Notes under the pieces: model-generated
Seen by the model: only the letters and a program-made list of their open reading frames with translations
Database searches by the model: none
Told to the model about the DNA's origin: nothing
In this document: piece by piece, positions 1 through 9,839 of the stretch
How the letters are laid out: each line of letters starts with the position of its first letter
Numbering within the stretch: the first letter of the stretch is position 1
NCBI RefSeq assembly: GCF_012035195.1
Contig: NZ_JAAVJH010000001.1
Span: 310,001-374,000 of the forward strand
Direction: 5' to 3'
From: Sphingomonas corticis
GTDB lineage: Bacteria > Pseudomonadota > Alphaproteobacteria > Sphingomonadales > Sphingomonadaceae
DNA: 64,000 nucleotides
Position numbers and translations under genes: made by a program

Positions 1-2
1 GC

Positions 3-605
3 TTCTTCGCCGGCGGCTTCTTCGGCGGATCGGGCGGGGGCAGCAGCGGGTCGATCGTGGTCAGCTCCACGTCCAGCACCAGCGGGTCGAGCTCCACCAG
101 CAGCTCGGGCAACGTCTCCAGCTCCACGTCCAGCGGGGGCGCGGTCGTCGACGTGAACAACTCGAACAACAACAATGTCGACAATTCGGCGAACAACAGC
201 TCGAACAACAACAACAGCAGCAACAACAGCTCGACCAACACGAACAACAATTCGAGCCAGAGCAACAATCAGAACACGAACACGAACAACAACACCAACC
301 AGCAGTCGCAGAACCAGGAACAGCAGCAGAACCAGCAGCAGGGGCAACAGCAGGGTCAGGGCCAGAACCAGTCGAGCACCACTTCGACCTCGTCCTCCTC
401 CTACGGCTCCAGTTCCAAGGGCTGGTCGACCAGCGGCGGCTGGACGTCGAGCGGGCCGGGCGGCTGCAAGTACGGCCATTGCGGCCCCGGCGGCAGCAGC
501 AGCGGCAACCCCGCCCCCGTCCCCGCCCCGCCAATGGTCATCCTGTTCGGCGCCGCCGCCGCGGGGCTGGTGGCGCGCCGCCGTTTGGCGAAACGGGCGG
601 CCTGA
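3..605 (+). CDS. Asn/Ser-rich surface protein with PEP-CTERM-like anchor (5' partial)
   Basis: The reading frame is open from the left window edge, so the N-terminus and any signal peptide are missing. The first visible part is Gly/Phe-rich, followed by Ser/Thr stretches, a long Asn/Ser/Gln low-complexity middle (roughly 140-380) and a Gly/Ser linker. The C-terminus ends with a VPAPPMVILFG motif, a short Ala/Leu hydrophobic segment and RRR, the layout of the PEP-CTERM sorting signal variant common in sphingomonads. By family knowledge such proteins are exported and processed by exosortase, often in exopolysaccharide or biofilm contexts. No enzyme domain is visible, so a structural or adhesive role is inference. 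Composition is far more Asn-rich than its neighbours despite high genomic GC. Confidence 0.75.
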   Translation, partial: FFAGGFFGGSGGGSSGSIVVSSTSSTSGSSSTSSSGNVSSSTSSGGAVVDVNNSNNNNVDNSANNSSNNNNSSNNSSTNTNNNSSQSNNQNTNTNNNTNQQSQNQEQQQNQQQGQQQGQGQNQSSTTSTSSSSYGSSSKGWSTSGGWTSSGPGGCKYGHCGPGGSSSGNPAPVPAPPMVILFGAAAAGLVARRRLAKRAA

Positions 606-618
606 GCCGCGAGGCGGC

Positions 619-634
619 GGAGCGATGACGCTCC
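619..634 (+). terminator. Hairpin after the PEP-CTERM-like gene
   Basis: Six-base-pair stem GGAGCG/CGCTCC with an ATGA loop, starting 13 nt after the TGA of the surface-protein gene. There is no T-run after it, so it is a weak intrinsic terminator candidate only. Confidence 0.4.
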
Positions 635-659
635 GCCCCTTCGCGACCCGGCCGCACTG

Positions 660-690
660 CCGTCACGCCGGACTGACCCCGGCATGACGG
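660..690. repeat. Intergenic inverted repeat between convergent genes
   Basis: Arms CCGTCACGCCGG (660-671) and CCGGCATGACGG (679-690) pair over 12 bp with one mismatch around a 7-nt loop. It lies between the ends of two convergent genes, so it could act as a bidirectional terminator. Similar GTCAT-type palindromes occur at 5743-5767 and 48089-48113. Confidence 0.6.
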
Positions 691-707
691 GTCGGGGATC
701 CGCCGTT

Positions 708-1217
708 TTAGGCCGACAGCAGCGCCTGCTCGATGTCAGGGATCGGGTGGCCGGTCAGGTCCTTGTCGAGCTCGCCCGTCAGCCGCTGGCTCACCTCCTT
801 GTGGTAATGCTTCCTCATCTCGCCCAGCGTCTTGGGCGGAGCGATGATGATGAGCGATTCGAAATCGTTCTTCAGCGCGCGCTTCTTCAGCAGGTCGGCC
901 ACCTCCGCGGCGAAGCGATCCTCCTCCAGCTGGTGGAAGTCGGTCTGCTCGAAGCTGCCGCGCGAGGGCGCGAACTGGGCGCCGCCGCCCTGCGCGTGGT
1001 TGGACCCGTTCTGCGCCACCGCCGGCGCGCCCGGTCCCGACTGCGTCGACGATGCCGCGCCCGAGGCGTCGGTGGCCTGGTCGCGGGTCGCGGGATTGGG
1101 CTTCTCCTGCGCGGTCTCGACGATCAGATTGGGATATTCCGCATCGCCTTCGTTGCGCAGGAACAGCATCTTGCGTCCGTCCGCGACGACGACGACCGAA
1201 TTGTGGGGGACCTGCAC
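708..1217 (-). CDS. Host attachment family protein
   Basis: 169 residues from a GTG start with AGGAG 8 nt upstream. The N-terminal strand [14 protein letters not shown] and the C-terminal block with [15 protein letters not shown] and [10 protein letters not shown] match the family named 'protein required for attachment to host cells' (Pfam Host_attach, related to the eRF1-like bacterial families). The middle (about 40-85) is a low-complexity Ala/Gly/Gln linker. The name comes from an Agrobacterium phenotype; the biochemical role is not known. It is monocistronic and converges on the surface-protein gene. The family call is good; a host-attachment role is not supported by anything else in this window. 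Confidence 0.8.
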   Translation of the reverse strand: MQVPHNSVVVVADGRKMLFLRNEGDAEYPNLIVETAQEKPNPATRDQATDASGAASSTQSGPGAPAVAQNGSNHAQGGGAQFAPSRGSFEQTDFHQLEEDRFAAEVADLLKKRALKNDFESLIIIAPPKTLGEMRKHYHKEVSQRLTGELDKDLTGHPIPDIEQALLSA

Positions 1218-1341
1218 GGGGCGTTCTCCTGATTGCTTGTGCCTGCCGCTCCAACGCCACGCGCGGCCACCCGGTTGCGAAGGGGCGGGTTGCGAGAGGG
1301 GCCGGGTTGCGAGCCGGGGCGCGCCCCGCCATAGCGCTGGC

Positions 1342-2616
1342 ATGCACGACATCCGCCTGATCCGCGACGATCCCGCCGCCTTCGACGCCGCCCTCGCGAG
1401 GCGCGGGCTCGCGCCGGTCTCGGCGGAGGTGCTGGCGATCGACGAGCGCGCGCGCGCGCTGACGACCGAGGTGCAGGCGCTGCTCGCGCGCCGCAACGAG
1501 GCGTCCAAGGAGATCGGCGCCGCCAGATCGCGCCGCGACGATCCCACCGACCTGATGGCCGAGGTGGCGGCGCTGAAGGAGCGCTTGCCCGAGCTGGAGG
1601 CCGAACAGAAGGCCGCGGCCGCCACGCTGGTCGACCGGCTGGCGACCATCCCGAACCTGCCCGCCGACGACGTGCCCGACGGCGCGGACGAGAGCCATAA
1701 CGTGGAGCTGAAGCGCTGGGGCACGCCGCGCACCTTCGCGTTCGCGCCGAAGGAACACGCCGACCTGGGTCCGGCGCTGGGCCTGGATTTCGAGACGGGT
1801 GCACGGCTGTCGGGCGCCCGCTTCACCTTCCTGCGCGGCGGCATCGCCCGGCTGCATCGCGCGCTCGCGCAGTTTATGATCGACCGCCACGTCGACGCGA
1901 ACGGCTACGTCGAGTGCAACCCGCCGGTGCTGGTCAACGACGCCGCGATGTACGGCACGGACAAGCTGCCCAAGTTCGCGGACGATTCCTTCCGCACCAC
2001 CGATGGCCGCTGGCTGATCCCGACCGCGGAGGTCAGCCTGACCGCGTCGGTCGCCGACCGCATCCTCGACGAGCTGGCCGAACCGATGCGCATGGCCGCG
2101 CACACGCTGTGCTTCCGCAGCGAGGCGGGCGCGGCGGGGCGCGACACGCGCGGCTTCATCCGGCAGCATCAGTTCGAGAAGGTCGAGCTGGTCAGCATCT
2201 GCCGCCCCGACGAGACCGATGCGGAACACGAGCGGATGACGCGTTGCGCCGAGGGGATCTTGGAGAAGCTCGACCTGCCCTACCGCCGCCTGCTCCTGTG
2301 CACGGGCGACATGGGCTTCGGCGCGCGCCGCACCTTCGACCTGGAGGTGTGGCTGCCCGGCCAGGACGCGTGGCGCGAGATCTCGTCCTGCTCCGCGGTG
2401 GGGGATTTCCAGGCGCGCCGCATGAACGCGCGCTATCGGCCGGACGGCGAGAAGGGCACGCGCTTCGTCCACACGCTCAACGGATCGGGTCTCGCGGTCG
2501 GGCGCACGCTGGTCGCCGTGATCGAGAATTACCAGCAGGAGGACGGCTCGGTCGCGATCCCGAGCGTGCTTCAGCCGTATCTCGGCGGGCTGACCGTGCT
2601 GGAGCCGCGCCGGTGA
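1342..2616 (+). CDS. serS: Seryl-tRNA synthetase
   Basis: 424 residues, normal length. It starts [11 protein letters not shown] as in most bacterial SerRS. Residues about 30-100 form the Ala/Glu/Leu-rich coiled-coil arm that binds tRNA-Ser. The class II core follows with motif 2 ([15 protein letters not shown]) and motif 3 ([16 protein letters not shown]). It charges tRNA-Ser, and tRNA-Sec where present, in the cytosol. The last 4 bp overlap surE as GTGA, so serS, surE and the following lipoprotein gene are translationally coupled. Confidence 0.96.
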   Translation: MHDIRLIRDDPAAFDAALARRGLAPVSAEVLAIDERARALTTEVQALLARRNEASKEIGAARSRRDDPTDLMAEVAALKERLPELEAEQKAAAATLVDRLATIPNLPADDVPDGADESHNVELKRWGTPRTFAFAPKEHADLGPALGLDFETGARLSGARFTFLRGGIARLHRALAQFMIDRHVDANGYVECNPPVLVNDAAMYGTDKLPKFADDSFRTTDGRWLIPTAEVSLTASVADRILDELAEPMRMAAHTLCFRSEAGAAGRDTRGFIRQHQFEKVELVSICRPDETDAEHERMTRCAEGILEKLDLPYRRLLLCTGDMGFGARRTFDLEVWLPGQDAWREISSCSAVGDFQARRMNARYRPDGEKGTRFVHTLNGSGLAVGRTLVAVIENYQQEDGSVAIPSVLQPYLGGLTVLEPRR

Positions 2617-3380
2617 GAATCCTCCTGTCCAACGACGACGGCTATCACGCCCCCGGCCTTGCCGTGCTCGAGAAGATCGCGGCGGAGCTGTCCGACGACG
2701 TGTGGATCGTGGCGCCGGCGGAGGAGCAGTCGGGCACCGGCCGCTCGCTCACGCTCACCCGGCCGCTGCGCGTGCGGCAGTTCGCCGAGCGGCGCTACGC
2801 CGTGGCGGGCACGCCCACCGACGCGGTGATGATCGCGCTGGCCGAGCTGATGAGCGACGGCCCGCCCGACCTGATCCTCTCCGGCGTGAACCGCGGCGGC
2901 AACCTGGCGGAGGACGTGATGTACTCCGGCACCGTTTCCGCCGCGATGGAGGGCGCGCTCGCCGGCATCCGCTCGGTCGCACTGTCGCAGCGCTACGGCG
3001 CGGTGGAGCCCGGCGACGACGTGTCCTTCGCCGCGGCGGAGGAGTGGGGCGCGCGGGTGCTGCGCCCGCTGCTCGACCACGACTGGCCTGCGCGCACGAT
3101 GGTGAACGTCAATTTCCCCTCGCCCGACGCCGGCGCGGTGAAGGGCGTGAAGGTGGTGCCGCAGGGCCTGCGCGACTACGGCCGCGTCCGCTTCGACCCG
3201 CGCACCGATCCGCGCGGCTACCCCTATTACTGGCTGGCGCTGGGCAGCATCGCGCCGCCGTGCGACGACGGTACCGACCTGCCGACCGTGGCGGACGGCC
3301 ATGTCACGGTCACGCCGCTGCACCTGGACCTGACGCACCACGCCTCGCTGCCCGCGCTGGAGGCGCTCTACCGCGGGTGA
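2613..3380 (+). CDS. surE: 5'/3'-nucleotidase SurE
   Basis: 255 residues from a GTG that overlaps the serS stop. The N-terminal [14 protein letters not shown] carries the metal-binding Asp pair, and [19 protein letters not shown] is the family signature with the metal-binding Asn. SurE dephosphorylates nucleoside 5'- and 3'-monophosphates and is a stationary-phase survival protein. The serS-surE-LysM peptidase order is a familiar alphaproteobacterial arrangement; in other bacteria surE lies with pcm and nlpD, and the downstream gene here is the nlpD-like member. Confidence 0.95.
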   Translation: MRILLSNDDGYHAPGLAVLEKIAAELSDDVWIVAPAEEQSGTGRSLTLTRPLRVRQFAERRYAVAGTPTDAVMIALAELMSDGPPDLILSGVNRGGNLAEDVMYSGTVSAAMEGALAGIRSVALSQRYGAVEPGDDVSFAAAEEWGARVLRPLLDHDWPARTMVNVNFPSPDAGAVKGVKVVPQGLRDYGRVRFDPRTDPRGYPYYWLALGSIAPPCDDGTDLPTVADGHVTVTPLHLDLTHHASLPALEALYRG

Positions 3381-4447
3381 TGCGGCGCGGCGCTGGTCTC
3401 CTGCCGCTGCTGCTCGCCGCCTGCCTGCCCGCGGGCGAGCGGCCGTCGCCGGAGGTGGCGGAGCCCGCGCCCGCGGCCGTCCCACCGCCGCAGGGGCCCG
3501 AACCGCCGGTGGAGAGCCCCGCCACCGGCGTTAGCCAGCTGCCCGCCCCCCGCCCCGCGTGGGAAGTGCGCCCCGTCGTTGCCGACGCGACGCCGGTCGC
3601 GCCGACCCGCCTGACGGTCCGCGCGGGCGAGACGCTGCGCGGCATCGCGGCGCGCACGGGCGCGGGCGTGGAGGCGATCGCGCGCGCCAACGGCCTCGCC
3701 CCGCCCTATCCGCTCGCCGCCGGGCAGGTGCTGGCCGTCCCCGGCGGGCGCTATCACCTTGTGAAGCCGGGGCAGACCGGCATCGCCATCGCGCGCGCCT
3801 ATGGCGTGCGATGGGCGGAGGTGGTGGCGGCGAACTGCCTCGCCGAGCCGTTCGTGCTGCGCGTGGGCCAGCGGGTGCTGATCCCCGGCGACGCCGCGCG
3901 CCGCCCGTCCGCGGCGGAGCGTGCCGCCGCCTTCACGCTCGACATCGATTCGATCCTCACCGGCGGCCAGCCGGCCGTGGCGGCGAACCGGCCCGCGGCG
4001 AGGCCCGTTGCCACGCCGCGCCGCGTGCTGCCCGCCACCACCGCGGTCGTCGGCACCCCGCCGAGCCCCGGCCGGTTTGCCTGGCCGGTGGCCGGGCGCC
4101 TCGTCCGCCGCTTCGGCCCGGGCGCGAGCGGGGAGCGCAACGACGGCGTCAAGATCGCCGTCCCGCCCGGCACTCCCGTAAAGGCCGCCGCCGACGGCGA
4201 GGTCGCCTATGTCGGCGACGGGATCGCGGCACTGGGCGGGCTCGTGATCGTCCGGCACGGCGGCGGCTGGGCCTCGATCTACGGCCACGCCGGCAAGCTG
4301 CTGGTCCGCCGCGGCCAGGCGGTGAAGCGTGGGCAGACGATCGCCTTGTCGGGACAGTCCGGCTACGCCGACCGGCCCGAGCTGCATTTCGAGCTGCGCC
4401 GCGGGCGCACGCCGGTGGACCCGGTCGGGCAATTGCCGCGGCGCTGA
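3380..4447 (+). CDS. LysM/M23-like (LytM) lipoprotein, NlpD/EnvC type
   Basis: 355 residues; ATG overlaps the surE stop by one base. Residues 1-15 form a lipoprotein signal ending in the lipobox LLAAC. A Pro-rich linker follows, then two LysM modules (about 75-122 and 125-170) for peptidoglycan binding, and a C-terminal LytM domain from about 240. The M23 metal ligands are degraded: the HxxxD position reads NDGVK and the HxH position reads ELHFE, leaving only YGHAG intact. This matches NlpD/EnvC-like amidase activators rather than active endopeptidases (family knowledge plus inference). Likely periplasmic, in cell separation. Confidence 0.85.
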   Translation: MRRGAGLLPLLLAACLPAGERPSPEVAEPAPAAVPPPQGPEPPVESPATGVSQLPAPRPAWEVRPVVADATPVAPTRLTVRAGETLRGIAARTGAGVEAIARANGLAPPYPLAAGQVLAVPGGRYHLVKPGQTGIAIARAYGVRWAEVVAANCLAEPFVLRVGQRVLIPGDAARRPSAAERAAAFTLDIDSILTGGQPAVAANRPAARPVATPRRVLPATTAVVGTPPSPGRFAWPVAGRLVRRFGPGASGERNDGVKIAVPPGTPVKAAADGEVAYVGDGIAALGGLVIVRHGGGWASIYGHAGKLLVRRGQAVKRGQTIALSGQSGYADRPELHFELRRGRTPVDPVGQLPRR

Positions 4448-4487
4448 CCTTTCCGGCCACGCGAATCGTGCTAAGCGCGCCCGCATC

Positions 4488-5714
4488 ATGACCGAGTTCC
4501 GCTCCGACCTGCTCCGCACCCTCGCCGCGCGCGGGTACATCCACCAGGCGACCGACGCCGCCGCGCTCGACGCGCTCGCCGCGTCCTCGGTGGTGCCGGG
4601 CTACATCGGCTTCGATCCGACCGCGCCGTCGCTGCACGTCGGCAGCCTGGTGCAGATCATGCTGCTGCGCCGCCTGCAGCAGAGCGGGCACAAGCCGGTC
4701 GTGCTGATGGGCGGCGGCACCGGCAAGATCGGCGATCCCAGCTTCAAGGACGAAGCGCGCAAGCTGTCGAGCGAGGAGACGATCGCGGCGAACATCGCCG
4801 GCATCCAGCGCATCTTCGCCCGCTTCCTCAGCTTCGGCGACGATCCGACCGACGCGGTGATGGTCAACAACGCCGACTGGCTCGACCGGCTGGAATACAT
4901 CCCCTTCCTGCGCGAGGTGGGACAGCATTTCAGCGTCAATCGGATGCTCGGCTTCGATTCGGTGAAGCTGCGGCTGGATCGCGAACAGTCGCTCTCCTTC
5001 CTCGAATTCAACTACATGATCCTGCAGGGCTACGACTTCCGCGAGTTGGCGAAGCGGCTGGGCGTCCGCTTGCAGATGGGCGGCAGCGACCAGTGGGGGA
5101 ACATCGTCAACGGTATCGAGCTGGCGCGACGGATGGACGGCGCGGAGGTGTTCGGCGTCACCACCCCGCTGCTGACCACCGCCTCGGGCGAGAAGATGGG
5201 CAAGACCGTGTCGGGCGCGGTGTGGCTGCACGAGGACCAGCTGCCGCACTTCGATTACTGGCAGTTCTGGCGCAACACCGACGACCGCGATGTCGGCCGC
5301 TTCCTGCGGCTGTTCACCGATTTGCCGCTGGACGAGATCGCCCGGCTGGAGGCGCTGGGCGGCGCAGAGATCAACGAGGCGAAGAAGGTGCTGGCGAACG
5401 AGGCGACCGCCATGTGCCGCGGCCCCGCCGCCGCTGCCGAAGCCGCGGAGACCGCGCGGCGCACGTTCGAGGAAGGCGCGAGCGGCGACGCGCTGCCGCA
5501 GATCGCCGCCGCAGGCTCGATCGCGCTTGTGGACGCACTGGTCGCGCTCGGCTTCGCCGCGTCGAAGGGCGAGGCGCGACGCCTCATCAAGGGCGGCGGC
5601 GCGCGCGTGGAGGGCGAGAAGGTGGCGGACGAGGCCGCGACCATCGCGCTCTCCGGCGCGCCGGTGCGCGTGTCCGCGGGCAAGAAGCACCACGGGCTGG
5701 TCGTGCCTTCCTGA
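4488..5714 (+). CDS. tyrS: Tyrosyl-tRNA synthetase
   Basis: 408 residues. The class I signature is HVGSL at about residue 50 and the KMSKS-like loop is KMGKT (nt about 5197). The specificity region YMILQGYDF and GGSDQWGN are typical of bacterial TyrRS. The C-terminal S4 RNA-binding domain covers about 340-408. It charges tRNA-Tyr in the cytosol. It follows the lipoprotein gene by 40 bp and probably shares its transcript. Confidence 0.96.
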   Translation: MTEFRSDLLRTLAARGYIHQATDAAALDALAASSVVPGYIGFDPTAPSLHVGSLVQIMLLRRLQQSGHKPVVLMGGGTGKIGDPSFKDEARKLSSEETIAANIAGIQRIFARFLSFGDDPTDAVMVNNADWLDRLEYIPFLREVGQHFSVNRMLGFDSVKLRLDREQSLSFLEFNYMILQGYDFRELAKRLGVRLQMGGSDQWGNIVNGIELARRMDGAEVFGVTTPLLTTASGEKMGKTVSGAVWLHEDQLPHFDYWQFWRNTDDRDVGRFLRLFTDLPLDEIARLEALGGAEINEAKKVLANEATAMCRGPAAAAEAAETARRTFEEGASGDALPQIAAAGSIALVDALVALGFAASKGEARRLIKGGGARVEGEKVADEAATIALSGAPVRVSAGKKHHGLVVPS

Positions 5715-5742
5715 GCCCCCGCTTCCCGCGCCGACCGTCCGC

Positions 5743-5767
5743 CGTCATCGGTACGCCTGGGATGACG
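5743..5767. repeat. Inverted repeat after tyrS
   Basis: CGTCATC (5743-5749) pairs with GATGACG (5761-5767) over 7 bp with an 11-nt loop, 28 nt after the tyrS stop. It may help end transcription. It belongs to the same loose GTCAT-palindrome class as 660-690. Confidence 0.4.
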
Positions 5768-5886
5768 CAGGCAAGGAGCGTCCTTGGCTAGGCCTTTCGT
5801 CGCATGGGCAGGGAGTTGGCCGCAGCGTTGACGCTTTGTTAACGCGTGGCTGATGAAGCCTTGGGTCCGTACCGAAAGGACCTAGC

Positions 5887-6195
5887 ATGGCCCTGCGCCA
5901 CGCCCCATGGCAGGAAGACCGCGCCACGCCGCGTGACGAGACGTGGCGCCGCGTCCGCGTGGCGGATGCGCAGGGCGCGCGGCTTCCGGTGCTGGTCGTC
6001 AACCTGTCGCCGCACGGCGCCATGGCGCGCGTGGACGAGCCGGTCGCGACCGGCGACCGCCTGCTGATCGACCTGCCCGTCGTCGGTCCCCGCGCCGCCG
6101 AGGTCCGCTGGTCGCTGGGTGGGCGGATCGGATGCAGGTTCGAGGTCGCGATCCCCGCGGAGGAGTATCCGCGCGTGCTGGCGATGATGCGATAG
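5887..6195 (+). CDS. PilZ domain protein
   Basis: 102 residues, a stand-alone PilZ domain. It carries both halves of the c-di-GMP signature: RATPR (RxxxR) at residues 12-16 and NLSPHG (D/NxSxxG) at 39-44. It should therefore be able to bind cyclic di-GMP; output partner is unknown. The ATG is preceded by AAAGGACC (5876-5883). No neighbour is a cyclase, phosphodiesterase or motility gene, so the target is not evident from context. The 170 bp upstream hold only the repeat after tyrS and possible promoter sequence. Confidence 0.85.
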   Translation: MALRHAPWQEDRATPRDETWRRVRVADAQGARLPVLVVNLSPHGAMARVDEPVATGDRLLIDLPVVGPRAAEVRWSLGGRIGCRFEVAIPAEEYPRVLAMMR

Positions 6196-6247
6196 GCGAG
6201 CGAGCCGCGCAACGCCGCGGTAACCATCGCCGCGATACACGGCGTGC

Positions 6248-7396
6248 ATGAGCGACGGGCGATGGCATGACGGGTGGCGCTGGGCCGCGATCGCCTGCCT
6301 GACGATCGTCGCCACGGCGCACGCGGTGAACATCGCCGATCCGTTCGGCATGGATTTCGTCAGCTTCTACGCCGCGGGGCGGCTGGCGCTCGCCGGCACG
6401 GCCGCCGACGCGTGGAACCTCGCCCGGCACCAGGCGATGGAGCTGACCGCGGTGGCGGAGCGGATGGGGATGCCCTTCCCCTACCCGCCCTTCTTCCTCT
6501 TCCTCGTCACGCCCTTCGCGCTGCTGCCGTTCGGCGGGGCCGCGCTCGCCTGGACCGTCGCCACCCTGGCGGCGCTGCTGGCGGCGTGGCGCGCGCTGAT
6601 GCCGGGTGCGGTGCGGCTGGCAATGGCATTTCCTCCAGTCGTCGCGGCGGGCGTGATCGCGCAGAACGGCCTGCTCAGCGCCGCGCTGATGGGCGGCGGG
6701 GTCGCGCTGCTCGCGCGGCGGCCGTGGGTGGCGGGCGTGCTGTTCGGCGCGCTGGCCTACAAGCCCCAGCTCGGCCTCGCGATCCCGCTCGCGCTGCTCG
6801 CCGTGGCGGCGTGGCGCTCGATCGCGGCGGCGGTGCTGACGCTCGCCGCGCTGTCGCTCGCCAGCCTGGCGCTGTTCGGCCCGGCGGCCTGGACCGGGTT
6901 CGTCGAGTTGCTGCCGCTCTACGGCCGGATCGCGACGCAGGATCTGGTCGGCTGGCAGAAGATGGCGAGCCTCTACGCGCTCGCACGCGCGGGCGGCGTG
7001 CCCGATCCGCTGGCCTGGGCGATCCACGTGGCGGGGGCCGCGGCGGCGGTGGCGCTGATGCTGCGGACGTGGCGCACCACCGACGATCCGCTGGCACGCG
7101 CCGGCACGCTGGGCATCGCCAGCGCCACGATCAGCCCGTACCTCTACCTCTACGACCAGGCGATCCTGCTGCCCGCGGTTGGGCACCTGCTGGCGCGCGG
7201 AATGCGCCAGCGCACCGCCGCGCTGCTCTACGCCGTCCCCGCGCTCGCCTTCGCGATGATCGCGACGGAAGCGGGACGCCTGCCGGCCGCCCCGCTCCTC
7301 ACGCTCGCCCTGCTCGCGCTCGCGTGGCGCCAGCATCTCGCCGCCACGCACCGCGACGGCCCGCGCCGCCTGCGGACCACGCCCGCCGCCGGCTGA
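6248..7396 (+). CDS. GT87-like (DUF2029) membrane glycosyltransferase
   Basis: 382 residues with about nine hydrophobic segments. The N-terminal loop MDFVSFYAAGR, then PYPPFF and the later QNGLL and YKPQLG motifs match the DUF2029/GT87 family of polyprenol-linked-sugar mannosyl/arabinosyl-type transferases, in which the early Asp is catalytic. It would act in the cytoplasmic membrane. The substrate cannot be inferred. It begins 52 bp after the PilZ gene and runs toward pckA on the other strand. Confidence 0.75.
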   Translation: MSDGRWHDGWRWAAIACLTIVATAHAVNIADPFGMDFVSFYAAGRLALAGTAADAWNLARHQAMELTAVAERMGMPFPYPPFFLFLVTPFALLPFGGAALAWTVATLAALLAAWRALMPGAVRLAMAFPPVVAAGVIAQNGLLSAALMGGGVALLARRPWVAGVLFGALAYKPQLGLAIPLALLAVAAWRSIAAAVLTLAALSLASLALFGPAAWTGFVELLPLYGRIATQDLVGWQKMASLYALARAGGVPDPLAWAIHVAGAAAAVALMLRTWRTTDDPLARAGTLGIASATISPYLYLYDQAILLPAVGHLLARGMRQRTAALLYAVPALAFAMIATEAGRLPAAPLLTLALLALAWRQHLAATHRDGPRRLRTTPAAG

Positions 7397-7403
7397 GCCG
7401 GCG

Positions 7404-9005
7404 CTACGCGGCCACCTTCGGCGCCGCCGCGCGCACGCCGGGATCGACGTGGTCGGCGAATTGCGCGAAATTCTCGTTGAACAGGTCGACCAGCCGCGCG
7501 GCGGTGGCGTCGTAGGCCGGCTTGTCCGCCCAGGTCGCGCGCGGATCGAGGATCGCGGCATCGACGCCGGGCACCGCCACCGGCACCTTGAACCCGAAAT
7601 TGGGGTCGGTGCGGAATTCCGCGTCGTTCAGGCTGCCGTCGAGCGCGGCGTTCAGCAGCGCGCGCGTGGCCTTGATCGGCATCCGGCTGCCCACGCCGTA
7701 CTTGCCCCCGGTCCAACCCGTGTTGACCAGCCAGCAGTCCACCTGCCCGCGCGCGATCCGCTCCTTCAGCAGGTTGCCGTAGACCGACGGGTGGCGCGGC
7801 ATGAACGGCGCGCCGAAGCAGGTGGAGAAGGTGGCGTCCGGCTCGGTCACGCCGATCTCCGTCCCCGCCACACGCGCGGTGTAGCCCGACAGGAAGTGGT
7901 ACATCGCCTGGTCCGGCGTCAGCTTCGCGATTGGCGGCAGGATGCCGTAGGCGTCGGCGGTCAGCATCACGATGTTGCTGGGCACGCCGCCCATGTTCTC
8001 GTCCGACGAGTTCGGAATGAAGTCGATCGGATAGGCGCCGCGCGAATTCTCGGCCAGGCTGTTGTCGTCGAGGTCGAGCTGCCGCGTCACCTCGTCCATC
8101 ACCACGTTCTCCAGCACGGTGCCGAAGCGCTTGGTCGTGGCGAAGATCTCCGGCTCGGCGTCGGCGGACAGGCGTATCATCTTGGCGTAGCAGCCGCCCT
8201 CGAAATTGAAGACCGCGGTGTCGGACCAGCCGTGCTCGTCGTCGCCGATCAGCGTGCGCTGCGGGTCGGCGGACAGCGTCGTCTTGCCGGTGCCCGACAG
8301 GCCGAAGAACACCGCGGTGCGCCCGTCCGCGCCCATGTTCGCCGAACAGTGCATCGGCATCACGCCGGTCGTCGGCAATAGGTAATTGAGGATGCCGAAT
8401 ACCGACTTCTTCATCTCGCCGGCGTATTTGGTGCCACCGATCAGCACCAGCTTCTCGGTGAAGTTCACCGCGATCACCGTCTCGCTGCGCGTGCCGTGCC
8501 GCGCGGGATCGGCGCGGAAGCTGGGCAGGTCGATGATCGTGTAATCCGCCTCGAAACCCTTCAGCTCGGGCTCTTCCGGCCGGACCAGCATGGTGCGGAT
8601 GAACAGGTTGTGCCAGGCGAGCTCGTTGACGACGCGCACGCGCACCCGGTGCCCCGGCTGCGATCCGCCGTACAGGTCCTGCACGAACAGGTCCGCCTTG
8701 TCGCGCAGCTGGGCGAGGAAGTCCTCCTTCAGCGCGGCGAAATGCGCCGGGTCCATGCCCTTGTTCGACTTGCCCCACCACACGCTGGGTTCGGTTTCGG
8801 CGTCGCGGACGATGAACTTGTCCTGCGCGCTGCGGCCGGTGTGCTGGCCGGTCTCCACCACCAGCGGGCCGTCGGCGGAGAGCTTGCCCTCGTTGCGGGC
8901 GACCGCCGCCTCCACCAGCCGTGCCGTCACCAGGTTCCAGTGCAGCGTGGCGCGGGTCTCGATGCCCTGGGCCTCCAGCCCGGCGTCCGGAATGCGATCG
9001 CTCAA
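7404..9005 (-). CDS. pckA: Phosphoenolpyruvate carboxykinase (ATP)
   Basis: 533 residues. The kinase-1a P-loop [11 protein letters not shown], the metal-site block [10 protein letters not shown] and [11 protein letters not shown] identify the ATP-dependent enzyme. It converts oxaloacetate and ATP to PEP, CO2 and ADP, the entry step of gluconeogenesis. It is divergent from chvI with 129 bp between the starts. That region contains a perfect 14-bp palindrome (9032-9045) close to the pckA start, a candidate operator. In several alphaproteobacteria pckA lies next to chvI/chvG as here. Confidence 0.97.
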   Translation of the reverse strand: MSDRIPDAGLEAQGIETRATLHWNLVTARLVEAAVARNEGKLSADGPLVVETGQHTGRSAQDKFIVRDAETEPSVWWGKSNKGMDPAHFAALKEDFLAQLRDKADLFVQDLYGGSQPGHRVRVRVVNELAWHNLFIRTMLVRPEEPELKGFEADYTIIDLPSFRADPARHGTRSETVIAVNFTEKLVLIGGTKYAGEMKKSVFGILNYLLPTTGVMPMHCSANMGADGRTAVFFGLSGTGKTTLSADPQRTLIGDDEHGWSDTAVFNFEGGCYAKMIRLSADAEPEIFATTKRFGTVLENVVMDEVTRQLDLDDNSLAENSRGAYPIDFIPNSSDENMGGVPSNIVMLTADAYGILPPIAKLTPDQAMYHFLSGYTARVAGTEIGVTEPDATFSTCFGAPFMPRHPSVYGNLLKERIARGQVDCWLVNTGWTGGKYGVGSRMPIKATRALLNAALDGSLNDAEFRTDPNFGFKVPVAVPGVDAAILDPRATWADKPAYDATAARLVDLFNENFAQFADHVDPGVRAAAPKVAA

Positions 9006-9031
9006 CTCGTTTCCCCTCGGTTTCTATCTCG

Positions 9032-9045
9032 CGCATACGTATGCG
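9032..9045. promoter_or_regulatory. Perfect 14-bp palindrome in the pckA-chvI promoter region
   Basis: CGCATACGTATGCG is a perfect palindrome, 27 bp upstream of the pckA start codon and 90 bp upstream of chvI. It looks like a dimeric-regulator operator. Which factor binds is not known from the sequence. Confidence 0.45.
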
Positions 9046-9134
9046 TCGTTGCCCCGCGCATATCGGTGGCGGGCGGGGGCGTCAAACCGGCGCCGATTGA
9101 CCTTTGCGGCATAACGGCTAGCGCTGGCTCGGTT

Positions 9135-9839
9135 ATGACCGCCACGATCGCCCTGGTCGACGACGACCGCAACATCCTGACGTCGGTCTCGATCGCGCTC
9201 CAGACCGAGGGGTTCCTGACCCGCCTCTACTCGGACGGGGAGACCGCGCTGAAGGCGCTGGTCGACAATCCGTGCGACCTTGCCATCCTCGACATCAAAA
9301 TGCCGCAGATGGACGGGCTGGAGCTGCTGCGCCGCCTGCGCGAGAAGAGCCAGGTGCCGGTCATCTTTCTCACCAGCAAGGACGACGAGCTGGACGAGGC
9401 GCTGGGCCTCGCCATGGGTGCGGACGATTACATCGCCAAGCCGTTCAGCCAACGCCTGCTGATCGCGCGCATCCGCGCCATCCTGCGCCGCGCCGAACTG
9501 TCCGCCGCGCCCGACGACGGCGAGGCCGAGGTGCAGGGTCCGCTGGAACGCGGCCGGCTGCTGATGGACCCGGCGCGCCACCGCGTCAGCTGGAACGGCC
9601 ACCCGGTGACGCTGACCGTCACCGAATTCCTGATCCTCGAGACGCTGGCGCAGCGCCCCGGCATCGTGAAGACGCGCAACCAGCTGATGGACGCGGCCTA
9701 CCAGGACGACATCTACGTCGACGACCGCACCATCGACTCGCACATCAAGCGCGTGCGCCGCAAGTTCCGCGAGGTGGACGAGGCCTTCGATTCGATCGAG
9801 ACGCTCTATGGCGCCGGCTACCGTTTCGCGGAGGAGTGA
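9135..9839 (+). CDS. chvI: Response regulator ChvI
   Basis: 234 residues. Receiver domain 1-120 with acidic pocket DDD near the start, phospho-acceptor in [13 protein letters not shown], and KPF. The C-terminal OmpR/PhoB winged helix has [16 protein letters not shown] and [17 protein letters not shown]. ChvI is the partner of ChvG, a system controlling acid, envelope and exopolysaccharide responses in alphaproteobacteria. The coding region overlaps chvG by 32 bp. Confidence 0.93.
   Translation: MTATIALVDDDRNILTSVSIALQTEGFLTRLYSDGETALKALVDNPCDLAILDIKMPQMDGLELLRRLREKSQVPVIFLTSKDDELDEALGLAMGADDYIAKPFSQRLLIARIRAILRRAELSAAPDDGEAEVQGPLERGRLLMDPARHRVSWNGHPVTLTVTEFLILETLAQRPGIVKTRNQLMDAAYQDDIYVDDRTIDSHIKRVRRKFREVDEAFDSIETLYGAGYRFAEE

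Noticed and set aside
140..380. Asn-rich region as sequencing artefact or microsatellite
   Set aside because: Codons vary and the frame is kept through to a proper C-terminal anchor, so it is a real low-complexity protein.
832..1341. In-frame extension upstream of serS
   Set aside because: It is antisense to the host-attachment gene, and the ATG at 1342 gives the normal SerRS N-terminus.
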